Part shown: positions 9,212-18,463 of the stretch, piece after piece
Layout of the letters: the number at the start of each line of letters is the position of its first letter
Numbering within the stretch: position 1 is the first letter of the stretch
Assembly: GCF_021172165.1 (NCBI RefSeq)
Contig: NZ_CP089096.1
Coordinates: 2,294,001 to 2,358,000, forward strand
Length of the DNA: 64,000 nt
Direction: 5' to 3'
DNA from: Flavobacterium channae
Lineage (GTDB): Bacteria > Bacteroidota > Bacteroidia > Flavobacteriales > Flavobacteriaceae
Notes under the pieces: generated by a model
Seen by the model: only the letters and a program-made list of their open reading frames with translations
What the model was told of the DNA's origin: nothing
Database searches by the model: none
Translations under genes and position numbers: made by a program

Positions 9212-9977
9212 CTTTAGGAGTATTAGAAAGTTCTGATTCTTTTAATTTTAAATATTCAGTTGCTAATTCAGATAAGATAAAAGTAGCCATGGTTTTATTT
9301 TTATCTTTCATGGCATTTACAAATTTTTCATTCTCTACAATGTAAAACAGAAAACCATCTACAAATTCATCTGGAATTTTTAAAGTCTCAACAAAATATT
9401 TTCTTTCAAAATAATCCGAAGTTTTGGCTTGCAATAATTCTTTTCGTTCTACTACTAACTCTTTTTTTAGCATGGCCGTTCTTCCGCTTATAGAGTTAAT
9501 CAATCCATCAACACTCATCCCTCCAAGAGGAATTAACAAAGGACTATACCATTTAAAATCTCCAGCCGCAGCTAATTTACGTTCGGCTGGTGTATAGGTT
9601 TTTTGATTAGCAGGAACAATTCCTAATGAAACAGCATTGATGTTTTTGTAATGAATTATTGCAACTTCGTCCAATTCATTAATTAATGATTCCATAGGAA
9701 TAAACAAAAGTTGTTTAGCCAAATCATTTTCTTTGATAACGTATCGAGTTGCTTTTAAATTAACCGCACTAAACTGCAAAGTATCTGAAATCTTTGCTTT
9801 TATTTGAAAGTAACCTCTAGAATCAGTCACAGCCCCTTTGTTTTCAGTTAAATTAATAACATGAATATCTTCTAACAGGTTAGATTCCGAAACTATTTTA
9901 CCTTTTATAATAGTATCATTTTGAGAAAAACCTAAAACTGGAAAAATTAAAAAAAAGAAGAATAATTTTTTTATCAT
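9201..9977 (-). CDS. Exported carboxypeptidase-like regulatory domain protein (tandem paralogue A)
   Basis: The frame opens at 10037, but the signal peptide MIKKLFFFFLIFPVLGFSQ begins at the ATG on 9977-9975, so that start is preferred and gives 258 residues. The module IKGKIVSESNLLEDIHVINL...TDSRGYFQIKAKISDTLQFS matches the CarboxypepD_reg-like fold, and YFVETLKIPDEFVDGFLFYI is shared with the next gene. It is the first gene of the operon that continues through paralogue B, DUF6702 and the M1 peptidase. It diverges from pepE. Confidence 0.78.
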   Translation of the reverse strand: MIKKLFFFFLIFPVLGFSQNDTIIKGKIVSESNLLEDIHVINLTENKGAVTDSRGYFQIKAKISDTLQFSAVNLKATRYVIKENDLAKQLLFIPMESLINELDEVAIIHYKNINAVSLGIVPANQKTYTPAERKLAAAGDFKWYSPLLIPLGGMSVDGLINSISGRTAMLKKELVVERKELLQAKTSDYFERKYFVETLKIPDEFVDGFLFYIVENEKFVNAMKDKNKTMATFILSELATEYLKLKESELSNTPKDEK

Positions 9978-10090
9978 GTATATATAATTACTGTAATGTA
10001 AATTTACTCCTTTCTCCTCAAAATGAAATCCTAACAAGATGATAAACTTATGTTAATTCAAATTAATAAATTTGTAAAAAAATCCATTAG

Positions 10091-10798
10091 ATGAAAAATG
10101 TTATTATTGCGAGTACCTCAACATTACATGGAGGAGCCTATTTAGATTATTTATTACCTGAATTACAATCCTTTTTTCAGAATGTAAAAGAATTGCTTTT
10201 TATTCCCTACGCAAGACCAAGCGGCATTTCACATTATGATTACACTAAAAAAGTCAGCGAAGCATTTGCTAAAATTAATATTACAGTAAAAGGAATTCAT
10301 GAATTTGAAAATCCAACAGAAGCAGTAGAAAATGCTCAAGGAATTTTCACTGGGGGCGGAAATACTTTTTTATTAGTTAGTCAATTATACAAAAACAATG
10401 TTATAGACTCTTTAGAAAAAGTGGTAAAAAACGGAACTCCGTACTTAGGAACCAGTGCTGGTAGTAATATTTGTGGTTTAACCATGAGTACGACTAACGA
10501 TATGCCAATTGTATATCCGCCAAGCTTTAGAACTTTAGGATTTGTTTCGTTTAATATTAATCCACATTATTTAGATCCAATTGAAGGTTCTACTCACATG
10601 GGAGAAACAAGAGAAACTCGAATTAATGAATTTCATCATTTTAATCCACAACCTGTTGTAGGATTACGAGAAGGGAGTTGGTTAGCTGTAAAAGGAGATT
10701 CAATTAAATTGAAAGGAAATTTAACTGCTCGAATTTTCAAGAAAAATGAAGTTCCATTTGAAGTAGCTCCTGAAACAGAATTAAACGAATTGAAGTAA
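10091..10798 (+). CDS. pepE: Dipeptidase E (alpha-aspartyl dipeptidase), S51 family
   Basis: A 235-residue cytosolic serine peptidase related to class I glutamine amidotransferases. The nucleophile is S122 in YLGTSAGSN, equivalent to the known PepE serine in GxSAGS, and FTGGGNTF upstream is the family's conserved turn. It hydrolyses dipeptides with N-terminal Asp. The length equals that of enterobacterial PepE. A TAAATTTG -7 box is at 10067-10074, 16 bp before the ATG. Confidence 0.95.
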   Translation: MKNVIIASTSTLHGGAYLDYLLPELQSFFQNVKELLFIPYARPSGISHYDYTKKVSEAFAKINITVKGIHEFENPTEAVENAQGIFTGGGNTFLLVSQLYKNNVIDSLEKVVKNGTPYLGTSAGSNICGLTMSTTNDMPIVYPPSFRTLGFVSFNINPHYLDPIEGSTHMGETRETRINEFHHFNPQPVVGLREGSWLAVKGDSIKLKGNLTARIFKKNEVPFEVAPETELNELK

Positions 10799-10802
10799 AA
10801 TA

Positions 10803-10830
10803 AAAAAGCCTTGCAAATGCAAGGCTTTTT
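10803..10830. terminator. Bidirectional terminator between pepE and the tRNA-Gly pair
   Basis: A near-perfect hairpin, AAAAAGCCTTGCA / TGCAAGGCTTTTT with a 2-nt centre, flanked by A- and T-runs. It can end both the plus-strand pepE transcript and the minus-strand tRNA transcript. Confidence 0.85.
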
Positions 10831-10834
10831 GTTG

Positions 10835-10907
<73 letters not shown>

Positions 10908-10941
10908 AGGTGATAATTTTTAAAACTTTATCTTGTTTTTG

Positions 10942-11014
<73 letters not shown>

Positions 11015-11042
11015 ATTACAAAAGCGTTTACTTTTGTGGGTG

Positions 11043-11074
11043 CAAATATACTTTAAAAGTTTTTTTAATTGCAA
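11043..11074 (-). promoter_or_regulatory. Promoter of the tRNA-Gly pair
   Basis: On the minus strand, TATATTTG (11043-11050) is a full -7 match and TTG (11072-11074, within TTTGC) lies 21 bp upstream as a -33 element. The predicted start is ~25 bp before the first tRNA. Confidence 0.7.
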
Positions 11075-11170
11075 ATTTTTTTGCATATTTTTTTCAAAGC
11101 AATTGCAGTAAATTTACCCTAAAATCAACTACATTACTTAAAATATTAACTTTTAACAAGTTACACAATA

Positions 11171-11614
11171 ATGAAAATTAAAAAAATAGAAGCAAAAGAA
11201 ACTTATCCTGTACGAAACGAAGTTTTAAGAAAAGGAAAACCAATAGAAACTTGTTATTTTAAAGGTGATGAAAATTTAGACACCTCTCATTTTGGTTTAT
11301 ACTTAGAAAACAGTCTCATCGGAATCATATCTATTTTTAAAGAAAGAAATCCATTATTTTCAGAAGAACCACAATTTCAAATAAGAGGAATGGCCGTTTT
11401 GGATAACTATCAAGGAAAAGGATATGGAGCGCTATTAGTAAAAGCCGCAGAAGACTACTGTTTAGATTTGAATACAGAATTAATTTGGTTTAATGCTAGA
11501 GAAAGTGCTATTCCTTTTTACAAAAAACTAAATTATACAATTATTGGAGATTCTTTTGAAATTCCAGATGTTGGCATTCATTTTGTGATGTATAAGAAAA
11601 TACAGAAAAAATAA
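11171..11614 (+). CDS. GNAT-family N-acetyltransferase
   Basis: A 147-residue single-domain GNAT. The acetyl-CoA binding motif A is RGMAVLDNYQGKGYGALLVKAAE (conserved Q/RxxGxG as QGKGYG, ~80-95), followed by ELIWFNARESAIPFYKKLNY, the typical FYxKxGF-type motif B. The substrate cannot be deduced. It is followed closely by the lipoprotein L,D-transpeptidase gene on the same strand, possibly in one transcript. Confidence 0.88.
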   Translation: MKIKKIEAKETYPVRNEVLRKGKPIETCYFKGDENLDTSHFGLYLENSLIGIISIFKERNPLFSEEPQFQIRGMAVLDNYQGKGYGALLVKAAEDYCLDLNTELIWFNARESAIPFYKKLNYTIIGDSFEIPDVGIHFVMYKKIQKK

Positions 11615-11656
11615 TTGAATATTTCTTCTTATATTTATGTCGCAATTGCAACTTTT

Positions 11657-13246
11657 ATGAAAAAAATTTTACTTCTACTTATTATATTCTCTACAATTTC
11701 TTGTAAAAAAGAAACCGAACCAATTGCCTTTGATAATAGCATTATTAAAGATACTGTTTTAAATATTATCATCCGACCTGTACATCCTGATTTACTTTCT
11801 GAAAAATCCGACAGCGTAAAATTGTATTACAAAAAGTTCAACTTTCATGAGATTTGGTATTTGGATGAAAACAGAAAAGATTTAATAAATGAAATCAAAT
11901 TTTGTTATCAAGAAGGATTAAATCCTAAGGATTATGAAATTGAGATTATTGAAGATTTAGAAAGCAAAAGAGATAAACTTAAAGATGATGAAATTGTCAA
12001 ATACGACATTTTATTGACCGAAACTTTTGACAAACTTGCCAATCATTTACATAAAGGAAAACTAAACCCTAAAGAACTTTATAAAGATTGGGATTTACAA
12101 CCAAAAGAAATTGCACTTTCTCCTATTCTTGAAACTTCAATAAAGGAAAAAACCATTGCATCTTCTTTTAAAGAATTGAAACCTAATCATATTGTTTATC
12201 ACTTATTAAAACAAAGTCTTTTAGAAATTGACAAATTCCCAAATGTTCCTTTTGAAAAAATCACTACTAAAAATAAAATCGAATTAAACGATACTTTACC
12301 TGAAATGGTAAAAATTAAGAAACGATTAGCTTATTGGAAAGACTATAAAAACAAAGACAGCATAATTACTTGGGCTTACGATTCAATTACTTTTAAAGCA
12401 GTTAAACGTTTTCAAGCGCGTCATGGATTAGCTCAAGATGGCGTTATTGGAATTGGCACCTTGAGAGCATTAAACACCACCAAAAGCGAACGTATAGAAC
12501 AAATTTTTGCCAATTTAGAACGCTGGAGATGGTATCCTTTTGATTTAGGTGAAAAATATTTAATAGCTAATATTCCAGATTATATGTTACAGTATGTAAT
12601 AAAAAATGATACTGTGGCATCACATCGAATTGTTGTAGGAACACCAAAAAGAAAAACACCAATTTTGAGTTCAAAATTATCCAATTTTGTTTTCAACCCA
12701 ACATGGACCATTCCTCCCACAATTATCAAAGAAGATTTAACGCCTTCTGCATCTAAAAACAGAAATTATTTTCCATCGCGTCAATTGACTATTTATAACA
12801 GTCAAGGGCAAGAAGTAAGTCCATACGATTGGAATCCGGCAAAAGCGAATAATTACAAATATGTTCAAAAACCAGGTTATAACAATTCGTTAGGTTTGGT
12901 AAAATTCAATTTCGCAAATCGTCATTCGGTTTATTTGCACGATACAAACCATCGCGATTATTTTGTAAAAACATATCGCTCATTGAGTTCTGGGTGCGTA
13001 AGAGTTGAAAATCCTTTGGTTTTAACCAAACAAATTTTAACGGAAATCAATCCAGAAAAATGGAGCAAAGGCGAAATTGATTCAATTTTAAAACTGGAGA
13101 AAACAAAAACAGTATCTGTAAAAGATACTGTAAATGTTTATTTATTTTATTGGACGAGTTGGATGGAAAATGGCAAACTTCAATTTAGAGATGACATTTA
13201 CGAACTCGATAAAGATTTATTTCAAAAATTAAGAACTCACGATTAA
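11657..13246 (+). CDS. Lipoprotein L,D-transpeptidase, YcbB/LdtD-like
   Basis: The frame opens at a TTG at 11615, but the ATG at 11657 begins a lipoprotein signal (MKKILLLLIIFSTISC, lipobox ending at C16), so this start is chosen; 529 residues. Order: N-terminal scaffold domain, a peptidoglycan-binding module (VKRFQARHGLAQDGVIG with IGTLRALN), then a YkuD catalytic domain with HDTNHRDYF and the nucleophile in SLSSGCVRVENP (C447). LdtD-type enzymes form 3-3 cross-links in peptidoglycan. Lipid anchoring suggests action in the periplasm. It converges with a second YkuD-type gene. Confidence 0.92.
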   Translation: MKKILLLLIIFSTISCKKETEPIAFDNSIIKDTVLNIIIRPVHPDLLSEKSDSVKLYYKKFNFHEIWYLDENRKDLINEIKFCYQEGLNPKDYEIEIIEDLESKRDKLKDDEIVKYDILLTETFDKLANHLHKGKLNPKELYKDWDLQPKEIALSPILETSIKEKTIASSFKELKPNHIVYHLLKQSLLEIDKFPNVPFEKITTKNKIELNDTLPEMVKIKKRLAYWKDYKNKDSIITWAYDSITFKAVKRFQARHGLAQDGVIGIGTLRALNTTKSERIEQIFANLERWRWYPFDLGEKYLIANIPDYMLQYVIKNDTVASHRIVVGTPKRKTPILSSKLSNFVFNPTWTIPPTIIKEDLTPSASKNRNYFPSRQLTIYNSQGQEVSPYDWNPAKANNYKYVQKPGYNNSLGLVKFNFANRHSVYLHDTNHRDYFVKTYRSLSSGCVRVENPLVLTKQILTEINPEKWSKGEIDSILKLEKTKTVSVKDTVNVYLFYWTSWMENGKLQFRDDIYELDKDLFQKLRTHD

Positions 13247-13297
13247 GCAAATCAAACAAATAAAAGTGATTACATAAATGTCAAATTAGAATAACAT

Positions 13298-14029
13298 TTA
13301 TGAAACTAATTTAGATTGAGCCACATAACTTCTAGAAGGGTGGTAAATAAAAATGCAAGATTTACCTTTTATTGTTTGAATTAATTCTTTGTGAACTTCA
13401 TAAGGAACAGCTGGACAACCTTGACTTCTTCCTAATCTTCCGTTGTTTTTGATAAACAACTTACTTACATAGTCAGCACCATGAACCACAACTGCTCTGT
13501 TTCTTGCATTATCATTAATTCCATATTCCATTCCGTCTAAACGTAAAGACAAACCATGTTTTCCGTTGTAAACTTCACCTGTTAAATAGAAACCTAAACT
13601 ACTTTTGAATGATTCGTTTTGGTTAGAAAAATCATTTGCGTATTCTAAACCAGAATTTTTTCCGTGAGCAACTAAAGTTTTTAAGATAACTTTTTGCGAT
13701 TTCATATCTATTACCCACATTCTCTCCTCTGTAGAAGACAAACTAAAATCTACAATAGTTAATACTTCGTTTTCAATTTTACCCTGTTGTTTTAATTGCT
13801 CATATCCTTCAAAAGCAGCTAAAAAACTTTCAAATTTTGGTAAAGAAAAACCATTAGCATCAATTAGCGTATAGAACGATTTACTTTTAGCCTCAAAACT
13901 CGCTTTAGCATTTGCTGCGATTAATTTAGGATCAGTATTCTCTACTTTAGCACTTGTATTCTCTGCAGTATTTAAAGGTTTAAACGAAAAAATGCAAAAT
14001 AAAATAAGGGGCAAAAATTTGTAAATCAT
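13298..14029 (-). CDS. Murein L,D-transpeptidase catalytic-domain family protein (YkuD_2-like)
   Basis: The upstream ATG at 14068 falls inside the promoter's -7 box, so the ATG at 14029, which starts the signal peptide MIYKFLPLILFCIFSF, is the probable start; 243 residues. The catalytic part has VVVHGADYVS (His) and GRLGRSQGCPAVP (Cys nucleophile), the variant HxxxxxxxGC arrangement of YkuD_2 proteins. Predicted to be a periplasmic peptidoglycan-modifying enzyme; the precise reaction is unproven for this subgroup. A 9-bp A/T-rich inverted repeat (CATAAATGT/ACATTTATG, 13273-13302) spans its 3' end and could mark the convergent junction. Confidence 0.88.
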   Translation of the reverse strand: MIYKFLPLILFCIFSFKPLNTAENTSAKVENTDPKLIAANAKASFEAKSKSFYTLIDANGFSLPKFESFLAAFEGYEQLKQQGKIENEVLTIVDFSLSSTEERMWVIDMKSQKVILKTLVAHGKNSGLEYANDFSNQNESFKSSLGFYLTGEVYNGKHGLSLRLDGMEYGINDNARNRAVVVHGADYVSKLFIKNNGRLGRSQGCPAVPYEVHKELIQTIKGKSCIFIYHPSRSYVAQSKLVS

Positions 14030-14065
14030 TGTTAATCTTGTAGTTGCATCATTATTGTAATGCGC

Positions 14066-14095
14066 CAAATATATTTATTATTTTTAAACCTGCAA
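14066..14095 (-). promoter_or_regulatory. Promoter of the YkuD_2-type gene
   Basis: On the minus strand TATATTTG (14066-14073) matches the -7 box perfectly and TTG (14093-14095, in TTTGCA) lies 19 bp upstream. The predicted start site (~14062) leaves a ~33-nt leader before the ATG at 14029 and excludes the upstream ATG at 14068. Confidence 0.75.
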
Positions 14096-14219
14096 ACTTT
14101 TTTATGCATTTTGTCGAAAATTTTAACCTTTCGTCGATAATTCGCACAAAAGTTAAACATTACATAAAAAAAGTAGACAAATATTATAAATCGATAATTT
14201 TGCTTTTTAAAAAATTCAC

Positions 14220-16628
14220 ATGAGAAACAAATTCAGTATCACACTCTTATTTCTTTTTACAGGTGTACTTATTTCTTTTGCACATACAAAAAAAACGATT
14301 TCAACCTTTAAAATAAATGAAGCCATCTCAATTGATGCTGAATTAAATGAAACTTCTTGGGCAAAAGCTGAAGTAGCGACTGACTTTGTTTCTTTAGAAC
14401 CAAAAAATGGAACACCAATACCTGAAGAATTTAGAACCGAAGCAAAAGTATTGTACTCAAACGATGCTGTATATATAGGTGTAAAACTATACGACCCAAA
14501 TCCTGAAAAGATTTTAAAAGAACTTGTTGAACGAGATGATTTAGGAACATCAGACTTTTTTGGTGTTTTTATCAATGGTTATAACGATGGTCAACAAGAA
14601 TTTCGTTTTTTCGTAACAGCTGCAAATGGACAACTAGACACCAACTTCACATCAACAGATGGCGAAGACGGTTCATGGAATGCCATTTGGGAAAGCAATG
14701 CTAAAATAACCGATTTTGGTTGGGTTATTGAAATGAAAATTCCTTATGCTGCTTTGCGTTTTCCAGAACAAGAAAAACAAATTTGGGGAATTAATTTCTT
14801 TAGAGAAGTTAGACGAGAAAGACAAAAATACACTTGGAGTCCAATTGACAATAAAATAGGTGCTATTTCGCAACAAGCTGGACTTTTAACTGGTATAGAA
14901 AATATTAAAACTCCTACCCGCTTGTTTTTAATTCCTTATTCTTCTTTTTATCTTTCTGGAAGTGATACTCAAAAGACGAAAGGCGAATTAAAAGGCGGAT
15001 TAGACATCAAGTATGGAATTAACGATGCATTTACTCTTGACGCTATTTTAGTTCCTGATTTTGGCCAAACCAAATTTGATAATGTGGTTTTAAACTTAGG
15101 TCCATTTGAACAACAATTCAATGAAAACAGACCTTTCTTTACTGAAGGAACCGATATGTTTAGCAAAGGAAATCTTTTGTATTCGAGAAGAATTGGACAA
15201 ACTCCAGATTTAAATTTAAATATTAACGAAAATGAATCGGTAGAAAGTCCAGGAGCAATCAACTTAGTTAATGCCTTGAAAATTTCTGGTCGTGACAAAG
15301 ATGGATTAGGAATAGGTTTTTTGAATGCCATTACTGAAAAAACAATGGCAACAGCAACAAATTCTGTTGATAATTCTACTCGACAAGTAGAAATTTCTCC
15401 ATTGACAAATTATAATGTAATGGTTTTTGACCAACGTTTTAATCAAAATTCTTCTGTAACTTTCATTAATACAAATGTTACAAGAAACGGAAGTTTCAGA
15501 GATGCAAACGTAACAGGTTTGCTATTTGACCTAAACAACAAAACTAACAAATACAATCTTTCTGGTGGATTAAAGTCGAGCAGTATTAGTGATGTAGAAA
15601 ATAAAAATGGTTATAATGCTTCGTTATATTTTGCAGAAACAAACGGAAAATTCAGATATAGTGTTGGAAGCGAATACATGTCAAAAGATTTTGAAATCAA
15701 CGATTTAGGAATAAATTTCAGAACAAATTACTATTCCTTTTCTGGAAATACAAACTATCGCATCTTAAATCCAACCAAAACTTTCAACACTTTTAGAATT
15801 AACCTAAATTCTTACTTTGAATTTTACACGCCAACAAACCAAATTCAATCGAGTAATTTTAATGTTAACTTAAATTCTACAAATAAGAAAAATCATTTTT
15901 TTGGTGGAGGAATCAACTTTAATCCTTTTAAAAATTACGATTATTATGAGCCTCGTGTAGCGGATAGATTTTTTGTAAATCCTACAAATGTTGGTGGTTG
16001 GTTTTATTTTTCTTCTAATTATAACAACAAATTCGCAATTGATTTTGAACCTTTCATAACACATGTAATTAACGAAAACAGATACGAAGCAGGAGTAAAT
16101 ATTAGTCCAAGATACCGTTTTAGCGATAAGTTTTCATTAGTTTATAGTTTCAACTATTTCAAACAGCAAAATGATATTGGTTTTATTGATTTTGAAGATT
16201 CAAACATTATTTTCGCTAGAAGAAATAGAGATACTTATACTAATTCATTATCTAGCAAGTTTTCTATTAGTAGTGTAATGAATTTTAATTTATCGGTAAG
16301 ACATTATTGGTCGCTAGCAGAAAACAATAAAATCAACAATCTAAATGAAGATGGAAGTTTGTCAACAAACTCAACATATTTAGGCAACAGAAATTCAAAC
16401 TTTAGTACTTGGAATTTAGACTTATCTTACTCTTGGTGGTTTGCTCCAGGAAGTCAAATGTCCGTTTTGTATCGTAACAATGCTTCTACATTTGATAGAA
16501 CAATTAATAAAGATTTTGGTTCAAATTTTTCTAATTTGTTCGATGATAATTTAAATCACATCTTTTCGATTAGTGTTCGCTATTTCATTGATTATAACCA
16601 AGCTAAAAATTGGATTAGTAAAGGATAA
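14220..16628 (+). CDS. DUF5916 protein: CBM9-like domain plus outer-membrane barrel
   Basis: An 802-residue exported protein with signal peptide (residues ~1-21, cleavage near SFAH). Residues ~27-220 resemble the carbohydrate-binding family 9-like sandwich (EAISIDAELNETSWAKAE, VLYSNDAVYIGVKLYDPNP). The rest is rich in alternating aromatic beta-strands and ends at a strand terminating in a polar residue group, consistent with an outer-membrane barrel. This N-sandwich/C-barrel layout is that of the DUF5916 family; the function is not known. A TAATTTTG -7 box lies at 14195-14202. It is not tightly linked to its neighbours. Confidence 0.85.
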   Translation: MRNKFSITLLFLFTGVLISFAHTKKTISTFKINEAISIDAELNETSWAKAEVATDFVSLEPKNGTPIPEEFRTEAKVLYSNDAVYIGVKLYDPNPEKILKELVERDDLGTSDFFGVFINGYNDGQQEFRFFVTAANGQLDTNFTSTDGEDGSWNAIWESNAKITDFGWVIEMKIPYAALRFPEQEKQIWGINFFREVRRERQKYTWSPIDNKIGAISQQAGLLTGIENIKTPTRLFLIPYSSFYLSGSDTQKTKGELKGGLDIKYGINDAFTLDAILVPDFGQTKFDNVVLNLGPFEQQFNENRPFFTEGTDMFSKGNLLYSRRIGQTPDLNLNINENESVESPGAINLVNALKISGRDKDGLGIGFLNAITEKTMATATNSVDNSTRQVEISPLTNYNVMVFDQRFNQNSSVTFINTNVTRNGSFRDANVTGLLFDLNNKTNKYNLSGGLKSSSISDVENKNGYNASLYFAETNGKFRYSVGSEYMSKDFEINDLGINFRTNYYSFSGNTNYRILNPTKTFNTFRINLNSYFEFYTPTNQIQSSNFNVNLNSTNKKNHFFGGGINFNPFKNYDYYEPRVADRFFVNPTNVGGWFYFSSNYNNKFAIDFEPFITHVINENRYEAGVNISPRYRFSDKFSLVYSFNYFKQQNDIGFIDFEDSNIIFARRNRDTYTNSLSSKFSISSVMNFNLSVRHYWSLAENNKINNLNEDGSLSTNSTYLGNRNSNFSTWNLDLSYSWWFAPGSQMSVLYRNNASTFDRTINKDFGSNFSNLFDDNLNHIFSISVRYFIDYNQAKNWISKG

Positions 16629-16711
16629 ACTACTTAATCGTTTTCGCAATTTTACGCCCTCATTTATCACAACAAATTAGCAATTGTTTATCTTTGTACA
16701 AACACGCAAAA

Positions 16712-18229
16712 ATGAACAAAAAAGTAATTTTAATGATTTTAGACGGTTGGGGAAAATCTCCTGACCCAAAAGTTTCTGCAATTGATAATGCAAATACTCC
16801 TTTTATAGATAGTTTATATACAAAATATCCAAACGCACAATTAAGAACCGATGGTTTAAATGTTGGTTTACCAGAAGGTCAAATGGGAAATTCTGAAGTT
16901 GGCCACATGAACTTAGGTGCTGGAAGAATTGTGTATCAAGATTTAGCTAAATTGAATTTAGCTGTTGAAAACAAAACAATGAGTCAAGAAAAACCATTAA
17001 TGGGAGCTTTTGACTATGCTAAAAAAAATAACAAAGCAGTACATTTTTTAGGATTAGTTTCTGATGGTGGTGTTCACTCACACACTTCTCATTTAAGAGG
17101 TTTAATCGATGTTGCTCAAGAAAATGGCGTTCAAAAAATGTTTGTTCATGCTTTTACAGATGGTCGTGATGTTGATCCAAAATCAGGAGCAAAATACATT
17201 GCCGATTTAGAAAGTTATTTACAAAACACCAATGCTAAATTAGCTTCAATCATAGGACGTTATTATGCAATGGATCGAGATAAACGTTGGGAAAGAGTAA
17301 AACTTGCCTATGATCTAGTTGTAAATGCAGAAGGAACTCATTCAAAGAATGCCGTTGCAAGTATTGAAGAAAGCTATGCAAAAGACGTTACTGACGAATT
17401 TATCCAACCAATTGTAATGGTTGACGACAACAACAATCCTATTTCAAAAATTAAGGATGAAGATGTTGTAATTTTCTTCAATTTTAGAACTGATAGAGGA
17501 AGAGAATTGACTGAAGTTTTATCTCAAAAAGACTTTCATGAATTCAACATGCACAAATTGAATTTATATTATGTTACAATGACAAATTATGATGAAACAT
17601 ATGAAAATGTTCATGTAATTTATGATAAAGATAATGTAACTGAAACTTTAGGAGAAGTTCTTGAAAAAGCAAATAAAAAGCAAATTCGTATAGCCGAAAC
17701 AGAAAAATATCCGCATGTTACCTTTTTCTTTTCTGGCGGAAGAGAAGAACCTTTTGTAGGTGAATCTCGCATACTAAAAAATTCACCAAAAGTGGCCACT
17801 TACGATTTACAACCTGAAATGAGTGCTTACGAATTAAAAGATGCACTTGTAACTGAATTGAAAAAAGGGGAAGTTGACTTTGTTTGTTTAAATTTTGCAA
17901 ACGGAGATATGGTTGGACACACTGGTGTTATGTCGGCTGCAATTAAAGCTTGTGAAGCAGTTGATTTTTGTGTAAAAGAAGTTGTTGAAACAGCTTTAGA
18001 TAATGACTATACAACAATTATAATTGCCGATCACGGAAACTGCGAAACCATGATTAACCCAGATGGTTCTCCAAATACAGCACATACAACAAACCCTGTT
18101 CCTATTATTTTAGTTGATAAAGAATTAAAAAATATTCAAAATGGAGTTTTAGGAGATATTGCACCTACCATTTTAGATTTAATGGGAATTGAAAAACCTG
18201 CTGTTATGACTTGTAACTCGCTTTTATAA
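16712..18229 (+). CDS. gpmI: 2,3-bisphosphoglycerate-independent phosphoglycerate mutase
   Basis: The ATG at 16712 gives 505 residues, the normal family length; a TTG at 16694 lies inside the TATCTTTG -7 box (16689-16696) and is rejected. The phosphoserine nucleophile is S61 in MGNSEVGHMNLGAG. The first metal-binding Asp is in ILDGWG and the C-terminal metal site is in ADHGNCE and TAHTTNPVP. It interconverts 2- and 3-phosphoglycerate in glycolysis and needs Mn2+. Its stop overlaps the next ATG by one base (TAATG). Confidence 0.97.
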   Translation: MNKKVILMILDGWGKSPDPKVSAIDNANTPFIDSLYTKYPNAQLRTDGLNVGLPEGQMGNSEVGHMNLGAGRIVYQDLAKLNLAVENKTMSQEKPLMGAFDYAKKNNKAVHFLGLVSDGGVHSHTSHLRGLIDVAQENGVQKMFVHAFTDGRDVDPKSGAKYIADLESYLQNTNAKLASIIGRYYAMDRDKRWERVKLAYDLVVNAEGTHSKNAVASIEESYAKDVTDEFIQPIVMVDDNNNPISKIKDEDVVIFFNFRTDRGRELTEVLSQKDFHEFNMHKLNLYYVTMTNYDETYENVHVIYDKDNVTETLGEVLEKANKKQIRIAETEKYPHVTFFFSGGREEPFVGESRILKNSPKVATYDLQPEMSAYELKDALVTELKKGEVDFVCLNFANGDMVGHTGVMSAAIKACEAVDFCVKEVVETALDNDYTTIIIADHGNCETMINPDGSPNTAHTTNPVPIILVDKELKNIQNGVLGDIAPTILDLMGIEKPAVMTCNSLL

Positions 18230-18414
18230 TGAAAAGAATATTAGCCATTACAATTGTATTTACAGCTCTTAGTTGTTCTACAACCTTTAAAGGATCAAAC
18301 GGAGAAGACGGTAAGCCAGGAGAAGACGGAAAACCCGGAACGACTAATAATCAAAAAGGTGAAGATGGAAAAGATGGTGAAGATGGAAAATCTACCTCCT
18401 TGTTTAAAAAATAA
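18229..18414 (+). CDS. Small lipoprotein with collagen-like Gly-X-Y repeats
   Basis: A 61-residue protein: a lipoprotein signal (MKRILAITIVFTALSC, C16 as lipidated Cys), then Gly triplets such as GED-GKP-GED-GKP-G, a short TTNNQK break, and GED-GKD-GED-GKS before a basic tail. The triplets carry E-D-G-K charge pairs typical of bacterial collagen-like stalks. Its ATG overlaps the gpmI stop (TAATG) and a terminator follows, so it is translationally coupled to gpmI. The function is unknown. Lipobox plus in-frame triplets make random occurrence unlikely. Confidence 0.72.
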   Translation: MKRILAITIVFTALSCSTTFKGSNGEDGKPGEDGKPGTTNNQKGEDGKDGEDGKSTSLFKK

Positions 18415-18420
18415 TTAAAA

Positions 18421-18448
18421 GAGTCCCGATTTAGTCGGGATTTTTTTT
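18421..18448 (+). terminator. Terminator of the gpmI-collagen-like lipoprotein transcript
   Basis: Stem TCCCGA (18424-18429) / TCGGGA (18435-18440) with a 5-nt loop followed by eight T residues. Confidence 0.85.
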
Positions 18449-18463
18449 GGAACAAATCTAAAG

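Noticed and set aside
16694..16711. TTG start of gpmI
   Set aside because: The TTG lies within the TATCTTTG -7 box; the ATG at 16712 matches the family N-terminus.
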